Shown: piece by piece, positions 38,606 to 46,398 of the stretch
Layout: the number at the start of each line of letters is the position of its first letter
Numbering within the stretch: the stretch's first letter is position 1
IMG/VR virus record: IMGVR_UViG_3300030098_000471
Coordinates: 1-61,077 of that record
DNA from: a virus
Strand: one strand, 5' to 3'
Length of the DNA stretch: 61,077 nucleotides
The notes under the pieces: generated by a model
The model's database searches: none
The model's input: the letters and a program-made list of their open reading frames with translations, nothing else
Told to the model about the DNA's origin: nothing
Position numbers and translations under genes: made by a program

Positions 38606-39575
38606 GTTAAAGCTACAAGATAAACGTAATTACTTTAAACCTTTTCATTATCCTTGGGCCTATGACCTATGGTTAAAGCATGAGCAATCACATTGGTTAC
38701 ATACTGAAGTACCTATGATTGAAGACATTAAAGATTGGAAGAACAACCTATCTACAGAGGAGAAGTATTTTCTTACCAACATCTTCAGGTTCTTTACGCA
38801 GTCTGACATTGATGTAGCTGGTGGGTATATAGACAACTACCTACCTAATTTTCCACAACCTGAAGTACGCATGATGCTATCAGGGTTTGCTGCTAGAGAA
38901 GCACTACACATTGCAGCTTACTCGCACCTGATAGAATCTTTGGGTATGCCTGATACTACATACAATGAGTTCTTGGAATACGATGCCATGCGTGAGAAGC
39001 ATGAATACTTCATGTCTAATGTGAATAACAAGAAGATATCCTTGCCAATAAAGATTGCTGCTATCAGTGCATTTACAGAAGGACTAGCATTGTTTTCCAG
39101 CTTCATTATGCTTCTTAACTTTCCTCGACATGGTAAGATGAAGGGTATGGGGCAGATTGTTACATGGTCTATAGTAGATGAAACACAACACGCAGAAGGT
39201 ATGATTAAGTTATTTAGAACCTATATCGAAGAGAACATGAAAGAATGGAATGATGAAACTAAGTCAGCTATCTATAGTATAGCAGAAATAATGGTTGACC
39301 TAGAAGATAAGTTTGTAGATCTTTCCTTCAAGATGGGTAAGGTTGAAGGACTACGTGATACTGAAGTAAAAGAATACATAAGATATATTGCAGACCGTAG
39401 GCTTATCTCTATGGGAATGAAAGGAATCTTCAAAGTTAAACGTAATCCCCTACCTTGGGTAGAGACTATGATTAATGCACCTACACATACTAACTTCTTT
39501 GAAAACCATTCCACTGACTATGCCAAGGGTGCATTGACAGGTAGCTGGTCAGAAGTATGGGCAGAAAGTGCTTGA
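38595..39575 (+). CDS. nrdB: Ribonucleotide reductase class Ia small subunit, 326 aa
   Basis: Carries the diiron-tyrosyl radical needed by NrdA. The first iron-ligand helix FFTQSDIDVAGGY, AREALHIAAYSHLIESLG (E-x2-H and the tyrosine) and DETQHAEGM (E-x2-H) are visible. The start MMDKLKLQDKRNYFKPF at 38595, preceded by GAGGAGAAAG, gives a normal N-terminus; an upstream ATG would add 36 residues that look unlike NrdB and read over a different frame. The final 12 codons contain a consensus promoter. Confidence 0.95.
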   Translation: MMDKLKLQDKRNYFKPFHYPWAYDLWLKHEQSHWLHTEVPMIEDIKDWKNNLSTEEKYFLTNIFRFFTQSDIDVAGGYIDNYLPNFPQPEVRMMLSGFAAREALHIAAYSHLIESLGMPDTTYNEFLEYDAMREKHEYFMSNVNNKKISLPIKIAAISAFTEGLALFSSFIMLLNFPRHGKMKGMGQIVTWSIVDETQHAEGMIKLFRTYIEENMKEWNDETKSAIYSIAEIMVDLEDKFVDLSFKMGKVEGLRDTEVKEYIRYIADRRLISMGMKGIFKVKRNPLPWVETMINAPTHTNFFENHSTDYAKGALTGSWSEVWAESA

Positions 39576-39600
39576 CAAAAAATTAAATGTAGAGTATAAT
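39572..39600 (+). promoter_or_regulatory. Consensus promoter at the nrdB end, leaderless mRNA
   Basis: TTGACA (39572-39577), 17-bp spacer, TATAAT (39595-39600): full consensus. The expected start of transcription is about 39607, which is the A of the next gene's ATG. Confidence 0.75.
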
Positions 39601-39606
39601 TACAAA

Positions 39607-39807
39607 ATGACTGACCTTTATTTAGATACAGAACAAAATACATTGGAAAGTAAAATGAATTATATGAACTTTCTTTTACATGAAATAAGAATATTAAGGG
39701 AAAGAATACAACCCCATGATACAGGACATATTCATACAACAATTAATACCTTAGAACAAAGGGTGAACGAGATACAGAAAGAAATGATATCAGAGAGAGA
39801 TAGATGA
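39607..39807 (+). CDS. Small helical protein, 66 aa
   Basis: The ATG at 39607 lies seven bases after a consensus -10 box, so translation is probably leaderless. The protein is a long helix (DLYLDTEQNTLESKMNYMNF, then LLHEIRILRERIQPHDTGHI) with coiled-coil character. It overlaps the glycosyltransferase gene by four bases. Its role may be in the following glycan cassette; no family is recognised. Confidence 0.65.
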   Translation: MTDLYLDTEQNTLESKMNYMNFLLHEIRILRERIQPHDTGHIHTTINTLEQRVNEIQKEMISERDR

Positions 39808-40580
39808 AGAAATCCCCAAATACAGTTTACATAGGCTATGATCCAAAGGAAGATATAGCCTATGAAGTTTTAAAGTTTACGATTGAAAGAATAGCTGTAG
39901 ATAATGTACGTATTGTCCCTATCAAGCGTGATGTACTTAGACGCATGGGCATGTACACAAGAACATACAGCACAGTCAATGGTCAAATGATTGACACGAT
40001 TGATGCTAAACCTTTTTCCAGTGAGTTTAGTTTTACTCGCTTTCTAGTACCAGCCATGAACATGTATGAAGGTTGGGCATTATATATGGACTGCGATATG
40101 TATCTCAGAACAGATATCAATGAACTGTTTGAAGAGTATAATACAGATTACTATCCATTGTATTGTGTCAAGCATGACTATCAACCCAAAGAAGGTTATA
40201 AGATGGATGGACGTAAGCAAGAGAACTACCGTAGAAAGAACTGGTCTAGTTTTATGTTGTTCAACTGTGGTCATGAATTAAATAAACAGCTAACACCAGA
40301 GATTGTTAATACGCAAACAGGTGGTTGGTTACATGGTTTTGAGTGGTTGCCTGATAAAGAATCAGATATTGGTACGATACATCAAGAGTGGAACTGGTTA
40401 GATAATCATTCACCAAAAGACATTGAAGCCAAGAATGTACACTTCACAACAGGTGGGCCTTGGTTCAAGGAATGGAAATGTGGTAGGGATATTGATGGTA
40501 TGTATGCTGCAGAGTGGAATGGAGATTATACCTATCTTGCTGGTCATGGTAAAATAAAGCCTTTAGAATGGGAAAAATGA
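39804..40580 (+). CDS. Glycosyltransferase (GT8-like), 258 aa
   Basis: A nucleotide-sugar-dependent transferase. N-terminal IGYDPKEDIAYEVLKFTIER, a central RFLVPAMNMYEGWALYMDCDMYLRTD with the metal-binding DxD-type DCD, and a late VHFTTGGPWFKEW fit the GT8-like pattern. It is the first gene of a four-gene cassette (39804-43664) that could modify host surface glycans, phage proteins or DNA. Overlaps the next gene by 13 bases. Confidence 0.8.
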   Translation: MKKSPNTVYIGYDPKEDIAYEVLKFTIERIAVDNVRIVPIKRDVLRRMGMYTRTYSTVNGQMIDTIDAKPFSSEFSFTRFLVPAMNMYEGWALYMDCDMYLRTDINELFEEYNTDYYPLYCVKHDYQPKEGYKMDGRKQENYRRKNWSSFMLFNCGHELNKQLTPEIVNTQTGGWLHGFEWLPDKESDIGTIHQEWNWLDNHSPKDIEAKNVHFTTGGPWFKEWKCGRDIDGMYAAEWNGDYTYLAGHGKIKPLEWEK

Positions 40581-42952
40581 GATATAAATTTGTAACATGT
40601 TTTAATGAGGAGTATCTACAGAAGATGACTTCTCAGCTACTCAAGCTTATGAGTAGTTCTTGGCAATCTTCTATTGATATTCATTGTTATTACTATGATA
40701 TTGATATAAAGAATTATTCTTTACCCAAAGCCAAGAACATTCATTATCATAATCTTGAAGAGATAGAAGACTTTAAAGCCTGTAGAGAGATTTGCAAGAA
40801 GCATGATGGTACAGAAGGTGGAGCAGTACAATACAATACTGCAATAGATGCCTATAACTTTGTACCAAAGGTCATAGCTCTGACAGAGACTGCATTTACT
40901 AATGGTAACTCTTGGTTGTTCTGGATAGATGCAGACACAATGTCCAAGAAGCTTATTAGAGTTTCTGATATTGATAAACTTCTACCAGAAAAACAAGAGA
41001 AGTGTGATATAGTAACCTTGACCAATGAAGAAGGTGGCTATGAATTTTTCTTGCAGGGCTTCAATCTGTCACGTCAAACACCAGTGGATATGCTTGGTGA
41101 TTTAAGAGGTGCTTACTTATCTAAAGAGTTTTTAAACTATCGTGAGTGGCATGATGGTTTTCTCATGAACAGGTTGATGACTATCTACATGGCTCATGGT
41201 ATGAGAGTACATGAAGTCAGTTATCAAAACTCCATAGCTGGTGATATGTTTATTCATCTGCAGGGTAGTACTAATGTAGCTCTACGTGACATGGATGGCA
41301 ATCGTATGTTTGAATTATCTGATGAAGAAGTATCCCCTGATATACTTCCCAACAGATACAAGCAGCTTGCTGATGTTATAAGGCTCTATAAACCAAAGAC
41401 TATTCTTGAAACAGGCACATGGAATGGTGGACGTGCTATTGAAATGTCTTTGGCTGCATTGGAGAACAACGACTCAGTGCATTACATAGGCTATGACCTG
41501 TTTGAAGATGCGACTATGGAGACAGATGAAGAAGAGTTCAATGTTAAACCACACAATACATTAGCAGCCGTTGAAAAAAGGTTTAAAGAATTTGCCAATG
41601 TAATAAAAGAAAGAGATGGTAAAACATTTACTTGGAAATTACATAAAGGAAATGTACGAGATATACTAGATAGTAAGTCTTTTAATAAAGTTGACCTTGC
41701 TATGATTGGTAGTGGTAACAGTATCAAGACTGTTAAACATGAATACAACATATTAAAAGACATACCAATAGTAGTCATGGATCATTACTTTACAGAAGAT
41801 GATGAAAAAATACCACCTGAACAATATCATGGAGTTAAACTTGCATTTGATAAGATACCTACGAAGAAAGTTAATGCTGAAGAAACTACTGAAGATGGTT
41901 GGACCGTGTTCGATGAAACTGTTGCTACTAGGAAATACGTTCTTCCTTCTGGTGATACTGTCATTGGCGGTGGTCATACTCATCTGTGTTTAGTTCTTCA
42001 TGATGAAAAACTTGTTGATTGTCCTGATGAGCTAAAGAGAGTTCCCATTGTCGTACATCCTAGAGATTGTGTACCACAAGACTTTATACAAGATAATATT
42101 AAAGCTAATATGAAACTTATTGATAAAGATAAGTGGATACACAAACATCCTATTCATAGAGAATCAGCAATACTTGTTTCTGCTGGACCTTATCTTGATA
42201 TCAAACAATTAAAACAAACCATTAAAGACTTGGGTAATCCAAAAGTAGTTTGTGTTAAACATTCTTATCCTACTTTAATTAAGAATGATATCAAGCCTTG
42301 GTGTTGTGTTATCCTAGACCCTCGACCAATTACAGGTACGAGTACACATGGTATTATACGTAAGGATCTATTTAAGAAGATAGATAAAAGTACCAAGTTT
42401 ATGGTAGCTTCAATGACAGACCCTTCTGTTACAGAGTTTCTAATTGAAAAAGACTGTGAGATATGGGGATGGCATGCTTTTACTGATGGCCTTAGACAAG
42501 AAGATGAACAAGGTAAATCAATAAAGAACCAGCAAGTCAAGATAATGGAAGAGTTAAACATACCCAAGGGTGCTACTCTCATTACTGGTGGTACGTGTGC
42601 TGCCATGAGAAGCATTGGTATGCTACATACAATGGGCTTCAGGGATGTACATCTCTTTGGATTTGATTGCTGTATGGAAGAGCCTACCAAAGAACAGAAG
42701 ACAGAGACTACAGGAGATTTGGAAGGTGGTGAAACACCTAGACCCAAATACTTTCAGGTAACAGTGGGTAATAATACATACTGGACTACAGGAGAGCTAC
42801 TTGCTATGGCTCAAGACTGTGAGAAAATATTCTCTGATGAAGGTCTTGAAGGTGTCTTGACATTTCATGGAGAAGATACAATGGTAGCTGACCTATGGGA
42901 AATAAAAGAATCTCAAGAGAAACGTCCACAATTTAAGGGTTATTATGATTGA
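40568..42952 (+). CDS. Three-domain fusion: glycosyltransferase, methyltransferase, DUF115-like, 794 aa
   Basis: An unusual fusion. Residues of about 1-260 resemble a glycosyltransferase (SSWQSSIDIHCYYYDIDIKN and LFWIDADTMSKKL with DxD). Residues of about 270-420 look like a class I SAM-methyltransferase (ILETGTWNGGRAIEMSLAAL, then YIGYDLFEDA). Residues of about 520-790 resemble DUF115 (RESAILVSAGPYLDIKQLKQ, then PWCCVILDPRP, then GTCAAMRSIGMLHTMGFRDV), the family that includes flagellin-glycosylation proteins. Together the domains suggest modification of a glycan on a protein or surface. The acceptor is unknown. Confidence 0.7.
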   Translation: MGKMRYKFVTCFNEEYLQKMTSQLLKLMSSSWQSSIDIHCYYYDIDIKNYSLPKAKNIHYHNLEEIEDFKACREICKKHDGTEGGAVQYNTAIDAYNFVPKVIALTETAFTNGNSWLFWIDADTMSKKLIRVSDIDKLLPEKQEKCDIVTLTNEEGGYEFFLQGFNLSRQTPVDMLGDLRGAYLSKEFLNYREWHDGFLMNRLMTIYMAHGMRVHEVSYQNSIAGDMFIHLQGSTNVALRDMDGNRMFELSDEEVSPDILPNRYKQLADVIRLYKPKTILETGTWNGGRAIEMSLAALENNDSVHYIGYDLFEDATMETDEEEFNVKPHNTLAAVEKRFKEFANVIKERDGKTFTWKLHKGNVRDILDSKSFNKVDLAMIGSGNSIKTVKHEYNILKDIPIVVMDHYFTEDDEKIPPEQYHGVKLAFDKIPTKKVNAEETTEDGWTVFDETVATRKYVLPSGDTVIGGGHTHLCLVLHDEKLVDCPDELKRVPIVVHPRDCVPQDFIQDNIKANMKLIDKDKWIHKHPIHRESAILVSAGPYLDIKQLKQTIKDLGNPKVVCVKHSYPTLIKNDIKPWCCVILDPRPITGTSTHGIIRKDLFKKIDKSTKFMVASMTDPSVTEFLIEKDCEIWGWHAFTDGLRQEDEQGKSIKNQQVKIMEELNIPKGATLITGGTCAAMRSIGMLHTMGFRDVHLFGFDCCMEEPTKEQKTETTGDLEGGETPRPKYFQVTVGNNTYWTTGELLAMAQDCEKIFSDEGLEGVLTFHGEDTMVADLWEIKESQEKRPQFKGYYD

Positions 42953-43664
42953 ATCAAATAGATTTTTTAGTCGGTATTCTCCTTCACCTAGATATACTCA
43001 ACTTCTTGAAGAGTATAAGGAGATGCATAAGAGTTCAAAGGGTATGTTCAATGGACGTAGCCTTGTAAAGTATGTTGATATAATTAAAAATTATTTGGAG
43101 AAGAATGAATGTAAAACACTTATTGATTATGGTTGTGGTAAAGGACTTCTCTATACAGATGATTATGAACTAGTAACTGAGAAGAAGCCTTACTATAGTA
43201 ATATTAACAAACCATTAAATGAGTATTGGAATCTAACAAAACATTCTTTATATGACCCTGCACATGAAGAACATAGTGAATTTCCTATGGGATTATATGA
43301 TGCGTCTATATGTACTGATGTATTAGAACATGTACCTACTGATGACCTTCATTGGGTTATTAGAGAGATATGTGGCTTTGCAACCAAGATGGTCTTTCTC
43401 AACATAGCTTGTATGCCAGCTTTGAAGAAGCTTAAAGATGGTAGTAATGTTCATATATCATTACATAAACCTGAAGATTGGTTACAGTTTATTGCTGAGA
43501 TTATAGATAAGAGTAATAAAGATATAATAGTTTATGCTTTCTTTGATGTCTTTGATGATAATGAAAAATTAGTTACACAAGGATTTAAAATACATAGACG
43601 AATTAATATCGTACCATTAACTCAGAAAGATGAAAAGGGTACAGCTTTAATGGAGGAAAAATGA
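42945..43664 (+). CDS. SAM-dependent methyltransferase, 239 aa
   Basis: A class I methyltransferase: LIDYGCGKGLLYTDDYEL (about 62-80) is the SAM-binding glycine motif, and YDASICTDVLEHVPTDDLHW (about 118-137) holds motif IV with the VLEHV stretch. The N-terminus KEMHKSSKGMFNGRSLVKYV resembles phage and capsule-cluster methyltransferases. It overlaps the fusion gene by eight bases and probably acts on the same substrate. Confidence 0.8.
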   Translation: MIESNRFFSRYSPSPRYTQLLEEYKEMHKSSKGMFNGRSLVKYVDIIKNYLEKNECKTLIDYGCGKGLLYTDDYELVTEKKPYYSNINKPLNEYWNLTKHSLYDPAHEEHSEFPMGLYDASICTDVLEHVPTDDLHWVIREICGFATKMVFLNIACMPALKKLKDGSNVHISLHKPEDWLQFIAEIIDKSNKDIIVYAFFDVFDDNEKLVTQGFKIHRRINIVPLTQKDEKGTALMEEK

Positions 43665-43900
43665 AAATATTTTTTATTGCAGTAGTAATGTGGTGGTCAA
43701 ATGTTATAGAACAGCCATACCTAAATACAGTAGAAATAGAAACAAAAAATAATAAACCACTTTTCTTTAGTACAGAAAAAAAATGTTATCAGTATATACA
43801 AAAAAATATTGATGATATAAAATCATTTGGTTATATTACTTTTCCAACTGCTAATGCAATAATAATGATAAAATGTATTGAAAAAAAGGGAATGGTTTAA
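43661..43900 (+). CDS. Small exported protein, 79 aa
   Basis: A signal peptide-like N-terminus (MKIFFIAVVMWWSNVIEQPY) is followed by a polar domain with two cysteines (STEKKCYQYIQKNIDD, MIKCIEKKG). The design parallels the small exported protein at 60621-60821. It overlaps the methyltransferase by four bases and precedes the holin. Superinfection exclusion or an outer-membrane lysis factor are possible but unproven. Confidence 0.6.
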   Translation: MKIFFIAVVMWWSNVIEQPYLNTVEIETKNNKPLFFSTEKKCYQYIQKNIDDIKSFGYITFPTANAIIMIKCIEKKGMV

Positions 43901-43915
43901 TAAAGGAGAAGAATA

Positions 43916-44326
43916 ATGGTATTAGGAATAGCAGATTCAATAGTAGGAGTAGCAGGTAAGGTACTTGATAAGTTTGTAGCAGACAAAGACCTGAAAGCTA
44001 AGTTAGATTTTGAGCTACGCAAGGCATATGCTGATGCCAACCTTGCTCAGATAGATGTCAACAAAGAACAAGCGAAACATCCCAGCCTGTTTGTTGCAGG
44101 GGCTAGGCCCAGCATCATGTGGATATGTGCTTTTGGTCTAGGTTGGCAGTTTGTTTTTCTCCCTGTAGCTGCATGGTATATAGCATTGACAGGTCAACCT
44201 ATACCCCTACCAGAGATTGAAACTGAAGGCTTGATGTCTCTAACACTGGCATTATTGGGTCTTGGTGGTATGCGTACCTTTGAAAAAAGAAACGGTACAC
44301 ACAGAAATAATATGAAGCACCGTTAA
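43916..44326 (+). CDS. Holin of the GTA 3TM type, 136 aa
   Basis: The sequence begins with a charged helix (LDKFVADKDLKAKLDFELRK), continues KHPSLFVAGARPSIMWICAFGLG, a long hydrophobic stretch with FVFLPVAAWYIAL, and ends in LMSLTLALLGLGGMRTFEK. The ARPSIMW and LGLGGMRTFEK motifs fit the GTA_holin_3TM family, best known from gene-transfer agents of alphaproteobacteria. It lies directly upstream of the small terminase candidate, unlike the first holin candidate that sits by terL. Confidence 0.75.
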   Translation: MVLGIADSIVGVAGKVLDKFVADKDLKAKLDFELRKAYADANLAQIDVNKEQAKHPSLFVAGARPSIMWICAFGLGWQFVFLPVAAWYIALTGQPIPLPEIETEGLMSLTLALLGLGGMRTFEKRNGTHRNNMKHR

Positions 44327-44763
44327 TGGGACTCAATGAGAAACAAGAGAAGTTTGCACAGTCCTATATTCTACATAGGAATGCAACTGAAGCTGCCAAG
44401 GCTGCAGGATATGCTGCAGGTTCAGCAGCCAATCAAGGTTATAGACTTATTAACAATGATGAAGTAGCTGAACGTGTTAGAGAACTAGAGAATGAACTTG
44501 AAACTAACGTAGATGTTATTGAAGAGATTGAGAACCAATATACATTTGCAAGAGCCAATGGTCATACTAACAGTGCGTTGAAAGCCCTTGAGTTGTTATC
44601 AAGAGTGCGTGGCAATAACTCAGATATAGATACAAACCTAGATGAGAAGTCTTTAGAGGATGGAATAGTACAGTGCCTTAATATTTTAGGTGCAGATAAA
44701 GTACTTAATATGTTAAATAAATGTGACTTCATGAAAGAAGAAGATAACAATGATACTGATTAG
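44326..44763 (+). CDS. terS: Terminase small subunit, 145 aa
   Basis: The N-terminal MGLNEKQEKFAQSYILHRNATEAAKAAGYAAGS with NQGYRLINNDEVAERV follows the Terminase_2 pattern (KQxxFVxxY ... NATxAAxxAGY ... LLxxxxVxxRI), a helix-turn-helix that recognises the packaging site. The C-terminal half is acidic and helical, as usual for ring formation. It is distant from terL, on the other strand and at the far end of the early arm, which is atypical. It overlaps the holin stop (TAATG). Confidence 0.7.
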   Translation: MGLNEKQEKFAQSYILHRNATEAAKAAGYAAGSAANQGYRLINNDEVAERVRELENELETNVDVIEEIENQYTFARANGHTNSALKALELLSRVRGNNSDIDTNLDEKSLEDGIVQCLNILGADKVLNMLNKCDFMKEEDNNDTD

Positions 44764-45496
44764 TCCTCCTTTTGGTAATTATATTTCTTTAGATGAATGC
44801 ACCAGTGTAAAAGGAACCTACACTTATTTTAAAAGAAGGGGATTAATAAAACAAATACTAAAAACTCTACGTCCTGTTAAAGGAGGATGGAGAAACTCTA
44901 TTGGATTACGTAACAAAGGCATATGTAATATAGAAAAATATGATAGAAATTGTATATATAGTATCACAGCATTAAAGGCAACTTCTAAAATTTATTATCC
45001 ACCTTGGTCTGCTATTCATTTCCAAATTCCCAGAAGAGTTTCGCTGGAATTAAATATAGGATGTCCTAATGTATCAAACATATCAGAACTTAGAGACTAT
45101 CATGCTATACATTTTATAAAAAAATTTAATAATGTTATTGTTAAAGTTCCCCCAACATTTAAACTAGATGATATCATTAGAATACACGATCTTGGTATTA
45201 CCAAATTTCATTTAAGTAATACTCTACCTATGGTAGATCACAATGGAAATGGGTATGGTATCAGTGGTAAGAGATTAAAAGAACAGAACCTGCCCCTTAT
45301 AGAAAGTGTTGCATCATATTTTACCACACAAAATACACCAGTATCTATCATAGCAGGGGGTGGTATCTACAGAGAAAAGGATGTACATGACTACTATAAT
45401 GTAGGAGCTACAGATTACAGTCTAAGTACTGTGTTCTTTACTCCTTGGAGAGTACCTGAAGTACTGGATACCATCAAAAATCTAAATCGACAGTAG
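44750..45496 (+). CDS. Dihydroorotate dehydrogenase-like TIM-barrel protein, 248 aa
   Basis: DHODH oxidises dihydroorotate with FMN in pyrimidine synthesis. Visible features: LELNIGCPNV (about 102, matching NxxSPN-type motif with Cys at the general-base position), NVIVKVPPTFKLDD (K of the FMN site), FHLSNTLPMVDHNGNGYGIS with GKRLKEQ, and IIAGGGIYREKDVHDYYNVG (phosphate site). The usual N-terminal segment is short. The likely role is boosting pyrimidine or another FMN reaction; a divergent paralogue with altered substrate is equally possible. It overlaps the small terminase by 14 bases. Confidence 0.7.
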   Translation: MILISPPFGNYISLDECTSVKGTYTYFKRRGLIKQILKTLRPVKGGWRNSIGLRNKGICNIEKYDRNCIYSITALKATSKIYYPPWSAIHFQIPRRVSLELNIGCPNVSNISELRDYHAIHFIKKFNNVIVKVPPTFKLDDIIRIHDLGITKFHLSNTLPMVDHNGNGYGISGKRLKEQNLPLIESVASYFTTQNTPVSIIAGGGIYREKDVHDYYNVGATDYSLSTVFFTPWRVPEVLDTIKNLNRQ

Positions 45497-45509
45497 GTGG
45501 GGTAGAAGC

Positions 45510-45592
45510 CCCATAGAGAAGCATCTTATTTTACCCCTACCTAGACTACCTTTGTACTAAAGAAGGCTACTGTATGGGCCTCTATGGGCTTT
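45510..45592. terminator. Bidirectional terminator-like structure
   Basis: Between the convergent ends of the two arms, CCCATAGAG (about 45513-45521) pairs with CTCTATGGG (about 45581-45589), forming a nine-base-pair long-range stem, with a GGGG/CCCC hairpin at its left shoulder and TTTT following on the right. It separates early and late transcription units. Confidence 0.5.
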
Positions 45593-45603
45593 TAAAAGGG
45601 TAT

Positions 45604-45870
45604 CTAAGAGTAATATGGAGAGGTAACTTCCCCTTCCTCGTGTGATACACTAAAAACATCATCAGGAAATTCATTTATTAACATGTCTTCTACCCCTAAT
45701 TTAAGGGTGAAGGTACTGGCAGCACACCCTGCACATGATCCTGTAAGCTTAACATGTACATTCTTGGTATCTTCATCATAAGATAGTAACTGTATATGCC
45801 CACCATGCATAGCAATAGAAGGGGCTACCTTATCAGCCAAAGCATCTTCTATCTTAGCAAAGGTTGTCAT
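45604..45870 (-). CDS. NifU C-terminal / Nfu-type Fe-S scaffold, 88 aa
   Basis: Nfu proteins carry a Fe-S cluster on a CxxC pair. Here GSCAGCAASTFTLKLGVEDML has it (about residues 48-68), preceded by VAPSIAMHGGHIQLLSYDED, the usual GG-x-hydrophobic pattern. The ATG at 45870 is preferred. The length fits a minimal Nfu domain. It is the last gene of the late arm. It may support host or phage Fe-S proteins during infection, such as the Cas4-like nuclease; this is inference. Confidence 0.85.
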   Translation of the reverse strand: MTTFAKIEDALADKVAPSIAMHGGHIQLLSYDEDTKNVHVKLTGSCAGCAASTFTLKLGVEDMLINEFPDDVFSVSHEEGEVTSPYYS

Positions 45871-45887
45871 TTTCAATCTTCCTCAAC

Positions 45888-46082
45888 TTACCCATTAAAA
45901 TGTTTATTATATTCTTCAACCCATTTACTAAATCGTTTTTGAAAGACACATGGTATTATTGCATGTATTACTAGAACAAAAGACATAACAAATGTTTCTG
46001 CTGCCATACCCAATGCAAATATAAAATGGGTAGGGTAGGTCATCTTAACTTCTTTTAAATGTTTCTGCATATTAATACCCAT
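45888..46082 (-). CDS. DUF6356-like membrane protein, 64 aa
   Basis: After a short basic start, MTYPTHFIFALGMAAETFVM and FVLVIHAIIPCVFQKRFSKW follow the order of DUF6356 (H-x-F-A-xxMA ... IHAxxPxxF), a small family of membrane-type proteins in phages and alphaproteobacteria, from memory. One or two hydrophobic segments. The start at 46082 overlaps the previous gene; an alternative is at 46070. Confidence 0.55.
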   Translation of the reverse strand: MGINMQKHLKEVKMTYPTHFIFALGMAAETFVMSFVLVIHAIIPCVFQKRFSKWVEEYNKHFNG

Positions 46083-46398
46083 ACTGTCTAGGAGATTGTC
46101 TCCCCTTTTTTGGTTTTAACAGCTTAAAAATTCTTTCATGTTGTTTTATTATCTTCTTTGATTTGTTTCTACCTTCTTGAAGTTCTTTCTTTATATCTTC
46201 CATATCTTTCATGACACGTTCCAAATCAAATTGCATCTTGGCTTGGGTAACAACAACAGACTTTTGTGACTCCTGTTCATAGAATTTATATACTGTTTCT
46301 ACTTTGCTATCCAGCTTGGAGACATACCATATCAATCCTATAGCTTGTAGAACCATAGCAAATATTAGTGCATAATTTAATTTAATATTATCCATCAT
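46072..46398 (-). CDS. Membrane-anchored coiled-coil protein, 108 aa
   Basis: An N-terminal hydrophobic helix (LNYALIFAMVLQAIGLIWYV) is followed by a long coiled coil (SKLDSKVETVYKFYEQESQK, VMKDMEDIKKELQEG) and a basic C-terminus (KKGRQSPRQYGY). This resembles an inner-membrane spanin or a baseplate/tail accessory protein. It is coupled to the 605-aa gene by a four-base overlap. Confidence 0.6.
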   Translation of the reverse strand: MMDNIKLNYALIFAMVLQAIGLIWYVSKLDSKVETVYKFYEQESQKSVVVTQAKMQFDLERVMKDMEDIKKELQEGRNKSKKIIKQHERIFKLLKPKKGRQSPRQYGY

